A stretch of 64,000 nt of DNA from contig NC_081827.1 in the NCBI RefSeq assembly GCF_030867095.1, positions 26,722,001-26,786,000 on the forward strand, given 5' to 3'. The notes under the pieces are model-generated. The model saw only the letters and a program-made list of their open reading frames with translations. It had not been told where the DNA came from and did no database searches. This document shows, piece by piece, positions 1 through 12,180 of this stretch (position 1 is the first letter of the stretch; each line of letters starts with the position of its first letter). Both the position numbers and the translations under genes were made by a program. Source of the stretch: Alligator mississippiensis. Its lineage: Eukaryota; Chordata; Crocodylia; Alligatoridae.

Positions 1-834
1 CTTTGTAGATACATAGACAGTTACTGTAAGAATCTGCTGCTATTAAAATGAAGAAAGATAAATTTGCTAACAACTGTGCAACAGCTTTAAAAAGATCGAC
101 AGGGTGGTAAGTTACAATAGCATAATCATTCCTGTAATTTTTAAAGCATGAATAGCTGAAGGTCAGTCAATATTCTAGTGTACCAAAGCTAAAGAGCAGC
201 TTTCATTCAGGTAAAAAAAATAATAAAGCTGTAAAAATCACCAGGTAAGACCCTGCAATTTCTTCAAACCCTAACAACAACAAAAGGTTATTTTAAATCA
301 CTTACTATTTCAGGTAATAAACCTCTTAAATTAAGGCAACATCATATCACATTGCTTCAATACAGACAAAGCTGTAATAAATATTTTTAGGATACCTGCT
401 GTAAAGTAAATGTGTTCATGGATTTCCTGTATATAAAATTATCAAAGCTGTAATATCACCATTTACCTTACCCTCTAAAGTTTACAAGTGCCTGCCTCAG
501 CCTGGAGAATTGTATTCCCCTTGGATTTTGCAGCCAGTTTATCAAGCATGTTAATTTAAAAGGTGACCTGCAGAAGACAGGTTTGACTCCTGATGCCAGC
601 TCTTATGTTTTTATTAAGTCTTGTGATATTTGATATCTTTCTTAAAAAGCCAAATTCCTGTAGGCAGCTGATATGAGAGAACAGTTACTGACTTACCTTA
701 AAGTACCCATTATTCTTTTGGACATATGGACAAGTTCATGTGGACAGCACTATATATGTCCATGTGTATTATGCATATAAGACCAGATTTCTGTTGGCCT
801 AGTCTTGTTTATCGGGGCCACATAAGACTGCTCT
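1..834. other. no feature recognised
   Basis: AT-rich intronic sequence with many stops in all frames; nothing recognisable. Confidence 0.6.
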
Positions 835-985
835 GCCTTTATAAGCTATTTTATTTATTTATTTGATGTATATGCCACTCTTCCCGAGAAAGGCTCAGGG
901 AAGCTTACAGTAAGAGACAAAATAATTTATAAAAGCAGGTAGAATACTAAGAGATACAAAACAAAAATCTCCTTAAACAATACTG
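835..985. repeat. possible interspersed repeat fragment
   Basis: The stretch TTTATTTATTTATTTGATGT followed by a pattern close to GGCTCAGGGAAGCTTACA resembles an abundant reptilian interspersed repeat that I cannot name. It lies directly upstream of the CR1 piece at 1005. The call rests on pattern memory only. Confidence 0.3.
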
Positions 986-1004
986 CAAGTTAGCTTTACT
1001 TGCT

Positions 1005-2345
1005 AAATGCTTTACCAAATAGAAAAGTCTTACAGCGCTCCTGGATGATGTTCAGGCTCAGGCTTTATGAGGCCCTGAGGAGGAGGGGAGGTCCAAAGGT
1101 CCTGCTAGCAAATAGGGAATACAATCTTGTTGGAATAACAGAGACCTGGTGGGATGTCACGCATGACTGGGCTGTATACATAGAGGGCTACAGGCTGCAC
1201 AAAAGGGCTTGGGTAGGGAAGAAGGGAGGAGGTGTAGCTCTCTACATAAAGAAGCAGTATGCCTCCTTGGAGACCCAAACTGGTTCGAGAGAAGGGCAAC
1301 TCAAGACCCTGTGGGTCAAGATACTGGGGGGGGGACAAGGAGAAGGGGACTTGATGATAGGTGTCTACTCCAGACCGCCATGCCAGGACAAGGAGCTGGA
1401 TCTGGAATTTTCCCAGAGAGCTGATTGAGGCAGCAAGTTCAAGGGACATGGCTGTCATGGGTGACCTCAGTTACCCTGATTTCTGCTGGGAGGACCACTC
1501 GGCCAGATCTGACTGATCACGTAGGTTTTTGACCTGTGCGGATGAACTTTATTTAGTACAGGAGATAAACGGGCCAACCAGGAGGAAGGCTTTGTTGGAT
1601 TTGGTTCTAGCCAAAGGGGACGACCTGGTGGGAGATCTGAGGATAAAGGGTAATCTTGGAGAGTGATCATGAGATGAAAGAATTCACTACCTGTTGTAGA
1701 GCAGGGAAGTCAGCCAGGAGGGCAGAGGTGCTAGACTTCAGGAAGGCTCACTTCAGTGAGCTTAGGAAAATAGTGGGAGAGACCCTATTGGAAAAGGGAC
1801 TGGAGGGGAAGGGAGTTCAGAAAGGGTGGTCGTTTCTCAAAGAAGCGATCCTAAGAGCGCAGAAAAGGTCCATTCCTGTATGCAGGAAAGGTGGCAAAGG
1901 GGCCAGGAGCCCTCTTGACTTACCAGAGGAGTCAAGGAGTGCTTAAAAAAAGAAAAAGGAGCCTTACAGACAGTGGAAACAAGGGGTAGACACCAAGGAG
2001 GAATACACAATATAGCCCGTATTTGTAGGAAGAGGATAAAGAAGGCAAGGGCAGCAACTGAGATTGGGTTGGCAACCGAAGTCAAGGACAATAAGCAGTC
2101 CTTCTTTAAGTACATAGGGAGCAGGACGAAGAACAAGGGAAATGTGGGGGCCTTGCAGAATGGGAAAGGACAGCTGATAACAGACAATCAGGAGAAAGCT
2201 GAACTCTTTAATGAATACTTTGTGTCAGTATTCCTGTATACAAATGGTGGTCACCCACCTGGTCAGATACTGGATAGATCTGGGGGGCAGAGCAATTGCC
2301 AACAAATGGTCAGTATCCAACTGCTGAAGCAGCACTTAGAGCGGC
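1005..2345 (+). mobile_element. CR1 LINE, endonuclease and RT N-terminal part
   Basis: Plus-strand translation shows the APE-type endonuclease of CR1 (GITETWW, then a GGGVALYI strand and a KTLWVKI segment) at about 1090-1400. Downstream in shifted frames come SFFKYIGSRTK and KAELFNEYFVSVF at about 2095-2230, which lead into the reverse transcriptase. Several frameshifts break the frame, and the RT core and 3' end are missing. It is a decayed, 3'-truncated copy. I see no target duplication. Confidence 0.8.
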
Positions 2346-3589
2346 TAAATGTCTTCAGGTTGCTTAGGAACATAAGCGACCTGCCTTCAAGTTGGAGGCA
2401 GAGCAGGCACACAAAGGGTTGCTGCAAAACGTGAAACAGCCGTAACCAACCACAGCTGCCTTGGGCAGTTTAGGTCAACCAACAGATCTTTACCCCATCT
2501 GATCTTGGATATTATTCTAAAGATCAGTGGGAAATCTAAAGTAAACCACAAGTGCCCAAACTATTAAGAAAGGAAGTACCTAGCTGGGAACTTGAGCTCA
2601 CACCTTCTCTACAAAACTTCAAACATTAGCATTGGTCTCTGTTGTTACTATGTCACTGCTGTGGCCAGCTTTAAGTGGTTGCCACACTTCTGCTCTGGAA
2701 GTTGGCTAGACTGCTGCTAAACCCTTCAAGGCATGGTGTCAGTAGGGTCACTTCATGTTGACTGTACCATTTTTCCAGAAATGCATTATGTTCTAGAAAA
2801 GAGGGGATGATCTTCGTGGGATTTTCTGAGGGGCAGGGAGTGAGGGGAAGACATTGCTAACACATTTTCTGTCAAAATGTGCATCACAAAGTTCTGTGGA
2901 ACAGGCTCCAACAGACTGGTTAGATGTGCCTCAACTCCAGGATGTTTGTGTGGATTCTCAAGCTGTAATGCGACCCTGCAGGTTAAGTCAATTCAGATGA
3001 AAACTCTGTCCTCTCCCTGAACTTGTTTGTAATAAAAGTCACTTTCTGGGATAGGATCAGGACTGTCACACCTTTCTTTATGTCCAATGGGTTTAGCCAA
3101 CGAGCAAGTTTTTGTAGGAATTGAGACAGGACTTCTGCAATCCACAGTTCATACAGTATTTGAATGGGGACTACACAGATCTCCTCTGCAGTTTATAAGG
3201 GATGTAAATGAAGTCTAGCGTTTTTACTAACATTAAAGTGGAGCTATGCAGCAGCACACCAATTTCAAATTCTAGATCCACAAGATTACCTTCACGTATA
3301 TTGTATGCACTATTCCTGTAGTAAGTGAAAATACTATAAAAGGAGGCAAATTTTCACTTCATAACATATTTCATTTGCATAACCATCTTGAGAAAAGAGA
3401 ATATTTTGTGTGTTTTGTACAGCTTCATAAGTTTGAAGACCAGAAGAACCATTATATTAGTCATAATCCTTGCGTAACTAGGTGAAATTCTATGCCTTGT
3501 GTAATTCCAGCATCACGCCCATATTTTGCAGTTGTGACCAGAGTATATCTTATCACAAAAAAAAAAAAAAGTTTTTTTTTTTACTATTA
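2346..3589. other. no gene recognised
   Basis: Intronic sequence without coding or repeat signatures I can name, apart from a poly-A/poly-T pair near 3557-3582. Confidence 0.55.
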
Positions 3590-3745
3590 ATTCCATCCAG
3601 GAAGAGCACACACCAACTGCAGAGACTTCCTCAACCTGATGAAGGGTTTTTAAACCCCAAAAGCTTGCTAATTTTTTTTTCCCCCCAACTATTCAAGTTG
3701 GTCTAATAAAAGATATCAGATTCACCCAAAGAACCTTGTCTGCCT
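3590..3745 (+). mobile_element. Penelope-like element 3' end fragment
   Basis: Contains the recurring tail CCATCCAGGAAGAGCACAC, CTGATGAAGGGTTTTTAAAC, AAGCTTGCTAA, AACTATTCAAGTTGGTCT and AATAAAAGATATCAGATTC, ending AAAGAACCTTGTCTGCC. The same tail terminates the PLE at 47.4-49.6 kb, which carries RT and GIY-YIG regions, so the family is assigned by comparison within the window. A poly-A and poly-T tract sits just upstream. Confidence 0.75.
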
Positions 3746-4245
3746 CTTTTCAGAAAAGACATCCACTCTTGATTAAAAGATTAGGAGAGAAGGAGAATCT
3801 ACAACATCCCTTTGTAAATTGTTTCAATGGTTAATTACTCTGTTAGAAATCTGCTCCTTGCTTTTAGCTTGAATTGATCTAGTAGCAGCTTCCAGCCACA
3901 GGATTGTATCATGCTTTTTGTCTGCTAGATTAAAGAATCATCTAACTGTCAGAGACCATCCCCTCATGTAGGTACTTATATTCTATTATCAAATCATCTC
4001 TTAACATTCCCTTTGATAAACTAAAGATTGAGTTTCTTAAATCTTTTAATACAGGTTTTTCAGGTTTTTTCAGGGTTTTACATCTCAAATAAGTCATGTA
4101 GCCCTTGTCTAAACTGTTTCACGTTTTTCCAAATTTCTTTTTTTAAAGTATGGATAACGGGCAAACAAAGAATTTCAGTAATGATCTCACGAAGGTTATA
4201 TGCAGTGGCAATATTGTATCATGAATCACAAATCCAAAATACATT

Positions 4246-4318
4246 TGGGGGTTGGACTCGATGATCTATTGAGGTCCCTTCCGACCCTAACATCTAACAC
4301 CTAACATCTATGAATTTG
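4246..4318 (+). mobile_element. CR1 3' terminal fragment
   Basis: Matches the CR1 3' end: TTGGACTCGATGATC, GAGGTCCCTTCCGACC, then a short tandem tail built from CTAACATCTA units and ending CATCTATGAAT. The same end in reverse orientation closes the long CR1 at 44.0 kb. Confidence 0.8.
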
Positions 4319-6150
4319 CCTTTGCCACTGTATCATTCAGGGTGTTTGTGCATGAGGCAGGCTCTTTCTCCTCTTAAAACGCTTCCTCCTATTCTTTGGA
4401 TAGCCATGTAAATCTCCCTTAGCACCTCACCAAATTCAGAATGGAATTCAACCAAGTGTACTTCTTTCATTTGATAACTGCATTACATTATTTATGTAAC
4501 TGGTTGAAAAAGTACGGAGAAATAGAGGTGTGTGTATTAAGTCAGAACGGGCCTCTTTAACTTACCCTTTTACGAAGGGCAAATTACAGCAACTAAAATT
4601 AATGCAGAATTACTAGATAATCAGAGCAATATAAAATAAATTTACAATTTCTCCCCAAACCACCAAATAATCCAACATTTTTGCTCCTGTTTTATTTTGC
4701 ACTATGAAGTCTAGTAGGATATTTTTATCTACATACTTCGTGTAAATGACTGGCCTCCGTAGGCCTCATTTTCAGCAAAATCTAGTTGGCACAATGCAAA
4801 ATTGCTACAAGCCAGAGGTAGTGCTCTAGGAACAAGCAAAAGGCAGCACTGCGGGCAGCCCTGGAAATATTTGCTAAGGTTTTTAAATCCACCAATTTAG
4901 TGAGAATGGATTGCCAGTTAAAATCTCATTTTGCTGGACCTCTAGCTAATTTAGCATCATTGGTGAGAAGGAGGGAGGTGGAAGGGATCCTAAATATTCC
5001 AAAATAACAACTGGAAATAATTAGTTCCACAAATAAATGAATGAAGAAGGATGGTTAGATAAGATTGTTGTGTGATAAAGTATGTTTCTTATAAAATCTG
5101 GCCTGTTCTCAAAAGCTTGTCAAGACAAGACAGATTGTTTCTAAGACAGGAGATTCACCTAGATTCCGCATGAATTTGCCAGGGCATTTCAAAGGACAGC
5201 ACTCTTGAAACAATGGTTTCTCTTATTATTAGAGGTCCAACACTGCTGGAAAGTTGCATCTTTTGGAGGAGACTGAAACTACAGTAGGAACCACTGGTCA
5301 TTAAAGTATGCTACAACTCCTCAAAAGTGGAGAAAAGGTGTCAGGACCCCACATTTGGGTCAAACATTTATTTAGAAAACTACTTTCTACTCAACTGCAA
5401 TGCCAAAGGGTGCTGGTGCTGTTCCTTTCCTTCCATAAATCATTATATAGTATTTCTGTGTACTTCTAAGTTCAAAGTAACTCCTACTGAATGTTTTCAG
5501 ATTCTTTGCAGTGACCTCAGTGAAAACTGGATCAGGTCTTTAAACAGCTGCCATGTTTCATTCCAAGGGTTTTTGTGGTCCAGTGGTAGATGAATCAACT
5601 TCTGTGCATAAGTGGTAATGTATTTGGGGGACTTTCTGGATAAAAGGTAATAAATGAAATTTATTAATAGTCAACTTCTCTGTAGTATAGTTTCTCTCCT
5701 TTCATTCTTATGTTCTAAAAACAGTGATAACCATGCGTGCCAGTCATGAACTGTATATCAGTTGTACAGTTCAGATCTTCTCTCTAAATATGCACACAAC
5801 AAAGATTTTTTTAAATCATTACTTGTGTGCAAGACAGCTTACAATACTGATGTTACAATCTTATTACAAAGATATTGGTTTCCCTATTTTATAAATATCA
5901 ACATTTTATACTTTATTTCTACATCACAAACACACCTGCACGTGGAGGCACCGTGATATCGTGGTGACATCTTTGTTATAATAAAACCTAGCCTGTTAGA
6001 TTGTTACTAAAAAGGGAGATTCACTTGAGCTGCTTATAGAAAAAAGATTTGATACTGCTCTTATTGAAACCAATGACAAAACTCCACAGAACTCAAAGGA
6101 GGTAGGATCATGACATCAGGCTGAAACCCTGCAAAGCACTCAATGTCTGT
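4319..6150. other. no feature recognised
   Basis: AT-rich, with only short random frames. Nothing supported. Confidence 0.55.
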
Positions 6151-6158
6151 AATGAAAA

Positions 6159-6970
6159 CAGGGTGAATAAAAATCAACAATTTTTTTTTAATTGAAAGCA
6201 GACTTTCTGATTTAATCATATTTTTATTTTTTTTGTTAAAATGCTTTTAAAAATAAATTTATATAAAAGATAGTTTTAATTTAAGATATGTTAAAGCACA
6301 AAGATATCATTGTGGAATAGGTATTGTAACTTCTAATTATATACTAATTTGAAATAATATATTCATGTAACATTTTTAGAAATTTTATAAATAGGTCACA
6401 ACAGGTTATGGACTGTATTAGGGGCCCAATCTTATAGGGTTCCCACAGGCTCCCCAACAGGTTAGTAAAAAATAAAGAAAACCAACCTACCCAATGGAAC
6501 TCAATGCTCAGTTGACAGTCCTGTTAAGCATCTCTGTGATACTTAGTTTCAGTTCTCAAACTGCGGATTTGTGTTTCCAGAGATCATAGGCAGACAAAGT
6601 TTTTGGGTAGATGCGATATCTTTTATTAGACCAACTAAATAGTTGGGAAAAATTGTTCTTTGCAAGCTTTCAGGCACAAACGCCCTTCTTCAGGCATAGG
6701 GAGAGTTTGTTGTTTCCAGAGATAACATCCTTGTTAACAGCAGGATATGGAGATAACAGATAACAGACCTGCTTACTGACCCATCAGCCCTATTGTTTCT
6801 CTGCAAGTTTGTGTATACACACTCAAGCCCTTACCTTTCTCTAAAAGCGCAAAGTTTCAAGACGTTAAATGAATAAAGGCTATTAAACAAGAAGAATGCA
6901 CTCCTTGTAGAAAACGATTGAGACTTCTTGAGCAGTGATTTAAATCGTGATCTAAATCAAATCCACCCTG
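6159..6970 (+). mobile_element. non-autonomous hAT element, family A, copy 1
   Basis: An 812-bp element with inverted ends: it begins CAGGGTGAATAAAAATCAA and ends AAATCAAATCCACCCTG. A perfect 8-bp target duplication, aatgaaaa, flanks it at 6151-6158 and 6971-6978, which is diagnostic of hAT transposition. It has no transposase. The AT-rich core matches the copy at 11489-12442. It contains a Penelope 3' fragment at about 6590-6715 that copy 2 has at the same place, so the composite was mobilised as a unit. Confidence 0.85.
6590..6715 (-). mobile_element. Penelope-like 3' fragment carried in hAT family A copy 1
   Basis: Reverse-orientation PLE tail: ATAGGCAGACAAAG, GATATCTTTTATTAGACCAA, CTTTGCAAGCTTTCAGG, CCTTCTTCAGGCATAGGGAG. 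The neighbouring sequence is shared with the family A copy at 11.5-12.4 kb, so the PLE piece entered an ancestor of both. Confidence 0.75.
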
Positions 6971-7550
6971 AATGAAAAGGATCAAGGAAGACAATTTAGC
7001 ACCTTATTACACCTTACACTGTAAGCCACACTGATGTTGATCAGTGTTAGTGCTAGCTTTAGTGCTAGCTCGAGTTTGGAGTAGAGACACTTCAGGCCAG
7101 CAGGGGCCTGGAGGACTGAAAAGTAAGAATCCTTTCCTCCCCGCCACGTCCCACTTCCATTCTGGGCTCCTCCCTGTGGCTCTCCTAGTCCTTCCTCCTC
7201 CTGCCTCCAGTGCAGGCAGCCACAAATAATGCCCCAGTGGGGAGCCCATCCATTACTTACTTGTGGCTGCCTGTGCTTTGTCCCAGGGGACCAGGCAGAG
7301 ATGAGTTAATCTGCTGCGAGGCTGCTGCTCTTCTGGTCTAGAGAGCAGCAGCAGCAAAACCTGGGTGTGCAGGTTAACCCTTTTCACCCTGCTCCCCTGG
7401 GACAGACAGTGCAGGCAGCCACCAGTAAGGGGAGGATGGCAGGCAGTGAGCAGGGATCTGAGGTGCTGGGGAGGATGGTGGGGTGGGGAAGTAGGGGGCA
7501 GGCAGTGGGCCTGATCTGGGCCAGCTCTGGATGGGGGACAGGTGGGATGT

Positions 7551-7592
7551 TTACACTAAGGTGCAACCTAAAGTTGCTACACCTTAGTGTAA
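7551..7592. repeat. short perfect hairpin
   Basis: Inverted repeat with 13-bp perfect arms (TTACACTAAGGTG at 7551-7563 and its complement at 7580-7592) around a loop that holds a further CAAC/GTTG pair. It lies in a GC-rich stretch (about 7070-7550) without a recognised gene. It could be one end of a foldback element or a structured RNA. Confidence 0.55.
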
Positions 7593-7904
7593 CATGAGCT
7601 GGGTAGCACAGAACAGAGAATCCTGCCTTGGAGCGGCATAACTTTGAGCTGGATGAGGAGTGCTTAAAACCAGTTTCAGGTATTGTGTTGACAATCTAAG
7701 GCAGGGGTAGGCAACATTTTTTGGCTGGAGTGCCAAAAAAACACGTCTACCTTGGAAGGTGCTGGAGTGCCAGCATGCCAGAAAAACAAAATGGGGTGGT
7801 GGTGGGGGGCTGCTACATAGCAGGACACACTGCATATTCGTATATTTAATAATTATAAACATTGCCTTTGTTTTTGTGTACTTTTTTTTTGTTAAGCGTG
7901 TTGC

Positions 7905-8170
7905 AGTGAGAGAGAAAGAAAAAAAGAGAAAGAGGACAGAGGGAAAGAGAAAGAGGGAAAGAGAAAGAAAAAAAGAGGAGAGAGAGAGAGAGAGAGAGAA
8001 AGGAGAGCAGAGAGAGAACCAGGCACATACACATGCACAGAGAACCACACACACACGCACACAGAGCCACATGTGCACAAACAAAGAGAACCAGAACAGA
8101 CACATGCACATCCAGAACCAGACATGTGTGCACACACAGACACATAGAACCAGAGGCAGACAAACATAGA
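7905..8170. repeat. GA-rich then CA-rich simple repeat
   Basis: Purine-only GAGAAAGA runs at 7905-8015 pass into ACACA/CAGA-rich sequence at 8020-8170. The overlapping open frames on both strands (Arg/Glu/Lys-rich or Ser/Leu/Phe-rich) arise from composition and are not genes. Confidence 0.85.
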
Positions 8171-8429
8171 GAACCAGATGCATGGGTGCACAGAGCCAGG
8201 CTGGGCCACCGGACAAAGTCCGACCCAACAATGCCATGGGCCTGCCGAAGCCCCTGTGCTTCCCTTGAGAGCCAGCCCCTTGGCTGCAGCATGGCCCTGA
8301 GCCTGCCCATTAGCCCAACCACCTACCCACTCCACACAGCTAAACCCACAAAGGTGTGGCACTCTTGGCAAGGGGCAGCACCAGCCTCATCCCAGTAGGG
8401 GGGCTGGGCCAGTGCTGGGCTTGGAGCGG

Positions 8430-9000
8430 GTGGGAATCAGGCCGGCTCAGCTGCAAGCCGTGCTGCAAGCAGCCAGGGCTCTGTAGTTGGCAGCAGCTAC
8501 CCAGAGCTAGGGCTGGCTGCAGCCAGGAGTCTAACGAACAGCTGCACGTGTGCTTCGGAGCAGACGGTGGGAGCGGGGCCTGAGGCAGCACAACCCTGGC
8601 CTCTCCTCTGCTGCCGGCACAGAGCTCATGGCTGGGCTCCAGAGCCTGGAGCAGCTGCTTGTAGCCAGCCTGGGCTCTGGACTGCTGCAGCAGGCAGGCT
8701 GCAAACAGCTGCGTCAGGCTCTGGCATCAGCTCTGTACCAGCGCGTGCACATGTACCTTGGAGTGGGCGGTAGGAGGGGTCTAAGGCAGCGCACCCCCGG
8801 TCTCTCCCCTGCTCCCGGCACAGAGGGGATGGTGGGGCTCCAGAGCCTGCTGCAGCTGTTTGTAGCCAGCCTGGGTTCTGGGCAGCTGCAGCAACCAGTG
8901 GGCAGGCTGCCGGTACAGCGCTGATGCTAGAGCCTGGCACAGCTGTTTGCAGCCTGCTTGCTGCACCCAGCTCTGGTTCTGGGTAGCTGCTACCAACCAT
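8430..9000. repeat. tandem repeat, period about 203 bp
   Basis: Two long units align from about 8551 and 8754, with a partial unit before. Shared blocks in order are CGGAGCAGACGGTGGG/TGGAGTGGGCGGTAGG, TGAGGCAGCAC/TAAGGCAGCGC, GGCTCCAGAGCCTG, TTGTAGCCAGCCTGGG and CAGCTGCAGCA-type runs. Spacing between equivalent positions is 203 bp. It makes up the GC-rich part of the hAT-like element 7702-9170. Confidence 0.7.
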
Positions 9001-9178
9001 GGAGCCTGGCCTCTTGCAGCAGGGCTTGCAGCTTCCCAGACAGCTGCTGGGAGCAGCTTCGGCTACGTGGTTGGCAGCAGCTACCCAGAGCTGGGGCTGG
9101 TGGTGGCATGCCAAGCAAAAAGGCCTTGCGTGCCATGCTTGGCACACATGCCAGGGGTTGCTGACCCCTAATCCAAAA

Positions 9179-10280
9179 GCTGCTAAAAATTACCATGTAA
9201 CAAGGCCCACAGGCTTCATGTAGTAAGAATGGCAATGAAAGAGTAAGGGAGAAGCACAATAAGGAAGAAGGCCATAAAAAGTGAAAGAATGAGAGAGGAT
9301 TATTGTGGCACAGACATCTTGTTAGTTCCTCTTGACTTTTTAGTTAATATTAAAATTAGGTCATGACTCAGGAAAGTAGGTAGGGTGGAGTCTAACAGAA
9401 GTCTAATGAAATAAGAAAATTTGAAGGGGTATTTGGGACAAAATAATCAAGGAGGTTGAAATTTGTCTTTATGATTTAAGATATTTATTTTTCAACCTAT
9501 ATTTTTCAGCTCAATTACAATTAATTGATCAGCTGCTAATGAGTTTATCTTCCAGGTTCTCACACGTTAAACATGGTATTGTTAACCCTTCAAGGAAATT
9601 TTTGCCTCCCTTAAATGCATCTGTTGCATAATCTTCCCCCCCTGTATTTAAAACATCTTCCATGTGACCCCTTCATCTTGGAACAGTGTTCTTTCTATAC
9701 ACCAAACAACATTCTACACATACTTCCTTCAAACTCCTCCTTAAAATAGTTGCTCCATAAAGTCTTTCAATACTGGCTACTGCTAGATGCCACCTCTGAC
9801 TCAAACCTGCACAATAATTACTGCTTATATCTGTTTCTGAACTATACTGCAAGATCCCTTGGAACAATATACAAATAAATAGAAAACAATGAATACATTT
9901 CTATTGGTCTTTAAAGTTTATTTATACAAAAAACCTAACTTTACAGCAAAATTTGACCTGCTAGGATCCCTCTGAAGATTGATATTAGCACTATTTTGTC
10001 AAAATTGTTTTGTCAAAACTAGAATCAGAAGCCAAGAATTATAGTGGGCGTTTGTAAGGAAGGAAACAAAATTGTATCCCCAATCAGGAAGTAAACAGGA
10101 AGTCTATCTTTCTGATGAACAAGTAACATCTGTGCAATTTTTTTCTTTCTTTTTTTTTTAAGTCACTACCTCTGTTAGAAACTAAATGTGTAGAAAACTC
10201 AGTAACAAATGTATACTGCCTGAGTTTTCGAATTAACTTTGAAGAAAGTTCATCTTGAGCACAGAACCCCAAACACACTT
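9179..10280. other. no feature recognised
   Basis: AT-rich intronic sequence between the hAT-like element and a CR1 fragment; nothing supported. Confidence 0.55.
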
Positions 10281-10905
10281 TCATAGAATCACAGATTAGG
10301 GTTGGAAGGGACCCCAGGAGGCCATCTAGGCCAACCCCCTGCTCAAAGCAGGACCTTCCCCAACTAGATCATTCCAACCAGGGCTTTGTTGAGCTGGGCC
10401 TTAAAAACCTCTAAGGATGGAGATTCTACCACCTCTCCAGATAACCTGTTCCAGTGCTTCACTGCTCTCCTAGTGAGAAAGTTTTTCTTAATATCCAACC
10501 TAAACCTTCTTTGCTGCAACTTGAGACCACTGTTCTTTGCTCTGTCATCTGCAACCACTGAAAACAGTCCAGCATCATCCTATTTGTAACTATCCCTCAG
10601 GCAGTTAAAGGCTGCTATCAAATCCCCCCTCTTCTCCAGTCTAAATAAGCCCAGTTCCCTCAGCCTCTCCTCATAAGCCAGGACCCCCAGCCCCATCACC
10701 ATTTTTGTTGCCCTCTCCAACTTGTCCATATTCTTTCCATAGTGGGGGCCCCAAAACTGGACACAGTACTCCAGATTTGGCCTCACCGGTGCAGAATACA
10801 GCGGAATAATCACTTCCCTCGATCTGCTGGCAACGCTCCTATTATGCAGCCCAGTATGCTGTTAGCCATCTTGACAACAAGGGCACACTGCTGACTTGTA
10901 TGCAG
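10281..10905 (-). mobile_element. CR1 LINE 3' portion
   Basis: On the minus strand it encodes the C-terminal RT region ([15 protein letters not shown], then [35 protein letters not shown] in a shifted frame). It ends in a CR1-type 3' tail with GGTTGGAAGGGACC on the plus strand at about 10301. Frames are broken. It is a 5'-truncated copy of a CR1 subfamily distinct from that at 44 kb, like the piece at 39.8 kb. Confidence 0.85.
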
Positions 10906-11817
10906 TAGGGCTGTGCGAAATTTCGGCAGCTGTTTCGTTTCTGAGGTGTTTTAGCCTATTTTGGCACCCAAAACACTGAATCCAAAATGAAACAGAAGGC
11001 TCCGAAATGAAACAAAACCATCCAAAAAGTTTTGGAACTGTTTCAGAGGTAAGATTGCAGGGACACAGAAACTGAGGCGGGGAGGGGGAAGATGGGTGGA
11101 AGGACTGCTCTGATATTGACATCTGTAGCTGGCCAGTGTCTGCGATCTGTCCCTGAGGTCCCTTCCAATCCCAGTGCTCTGGGGGAGGGATGCCAGCTGT
11201 CATCTCGCATGCAGATCCAGGAGCCTGGGAGGAGTCCGGCACAGCCCTGCAGCCCTCCTTTTAAAGTGCTGAGAGGCTGAGGCTCAACTTTTCAGTCCCT
11301 CTGCCCTGCTTCCTTTCTCAAGCACTTGAGAATGTCACCATCACCTTGCCTCTCACTCAAACCTGTAACATTTGTCAACTATAGCTGGGACCTCATTTTA
11401 CATCCTCAGATTCAGGCTGTCTAAATCTTGACAATTGTTTGGGCAATCTCAAAGACCCAAACTTTCTTATGCATCCTCATGGCAACCACAGTGGATAAAA
11501 ATCAATGATTTAACCCCCCCCCCCCCAAAAAAAAAAACAAAACTTTTTTTTTCTATTAAACCAGATTTTTATTTAATTATATTTTAAATTTTTTTTTGTT
11601 AAGATGCTTTAAAAAAATAAACATATAAAAATAATTTTAAGATACATTAAAGCTCAAATATATCATCATGGAATAGGGATTATAACTTCTAATTATATAC
11701 TATAAATAGATCACAACATGCATAGACAAGGGGCCCAATCTTATGAGGTTCCCAGAGGCTCCTCTATAGATTAAAGAAAACCACCCTACCCAATGGGACT
11801 CAGTGCTCAGTCTAGAC

Positions 11818-11981
11818 CAGGGGTGGGCAATTATTTCGGGCAAAGGGCTGCTTACTGAGTTTTGGCAAGCCATCAAGGGCCGCATGACAGAGCCAGGGGC
11901 AGATATTAATTTTCTAAATTTTTTTAGGGGCCCCACAGGCCGGATAGAATGGCCTGGTGGGCCGCATTTTGCCCACCCCTG
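11818..11981. mobile_element. hAT MITE nested in family A copy 2
   Basis: A 164-bp element with ends CAGGGGTGGGCAATT and TTTTGCCCACCCCTG. It is flanked by gtctagac (11810-11817) and gtttagac (11982-11989), a 7-of-8 match expected for a hAT target duplication. Copy 1 of the host family reads through this point uninterrupted at about 6515-6530, an empty site. A second copy of this MITE in reverse orientation lies at about 14695-14841. Confidence 0.85.
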
Positions 11982-12059
11982 GTTTAGACAATCCCATTAA
12001 ACATCTCTGCGATGCTTCGTTTCAGTTCTCGAAGTATGGATTTGTGTCTCCAGAGATTG

Positions 12060-12180
12060 TAGGCAGACAAGGTTCTTTGGGTAGATGTGATATATTTTAT
12101 AAGACCAACTAAATAGTTGGAAAAAATGTTCTTTACAAGCTTTTGAGCCCAAACACCCTTCTTCAGGCATAGGGAGAGTT
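12060..12180 (-). mobile_element. Penelope-like 3' fragment carried in hAT family A copy 2
   Basis: Reverse PLE tail: GTAGGCAGACAAGG, GATATATTTTATAAGACCAA, CTTTACAAGCTTTTGAG, CCCTTCTTCAGGCATAGG. It occupies the same relative position as the fragment at 6590-6715 in copy 1. Confidence 0.72.

Larger units (their letters stand above)
7702..9170. mobile_element. hAT-like element with low-complexity core
   Basis: Begins CAGGGGTAGGCAACATTTTT and ends GGGGTTGCTGACCCCTA, giving terminal inverted repeats close to CAGGGGTCAGCAACC, a hAT-type end. The flanking octamers atctaagg and atccaaaa agree at five of eight positions, consistent with an old target duplication. No transposase is visible. The interior holds a GA-rich tract (7905-8015), a CA-rich tract (8020-8170) and a GC-rich tandem repeat (about 8430-9000). 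Confidence 0.7.

Noticed and set aside
7584..8398. Overlapping 120-217-codon frames on both strands
   Set aside because: Produced by GA- and CA-rich simple repeats; the translations are low complexity.
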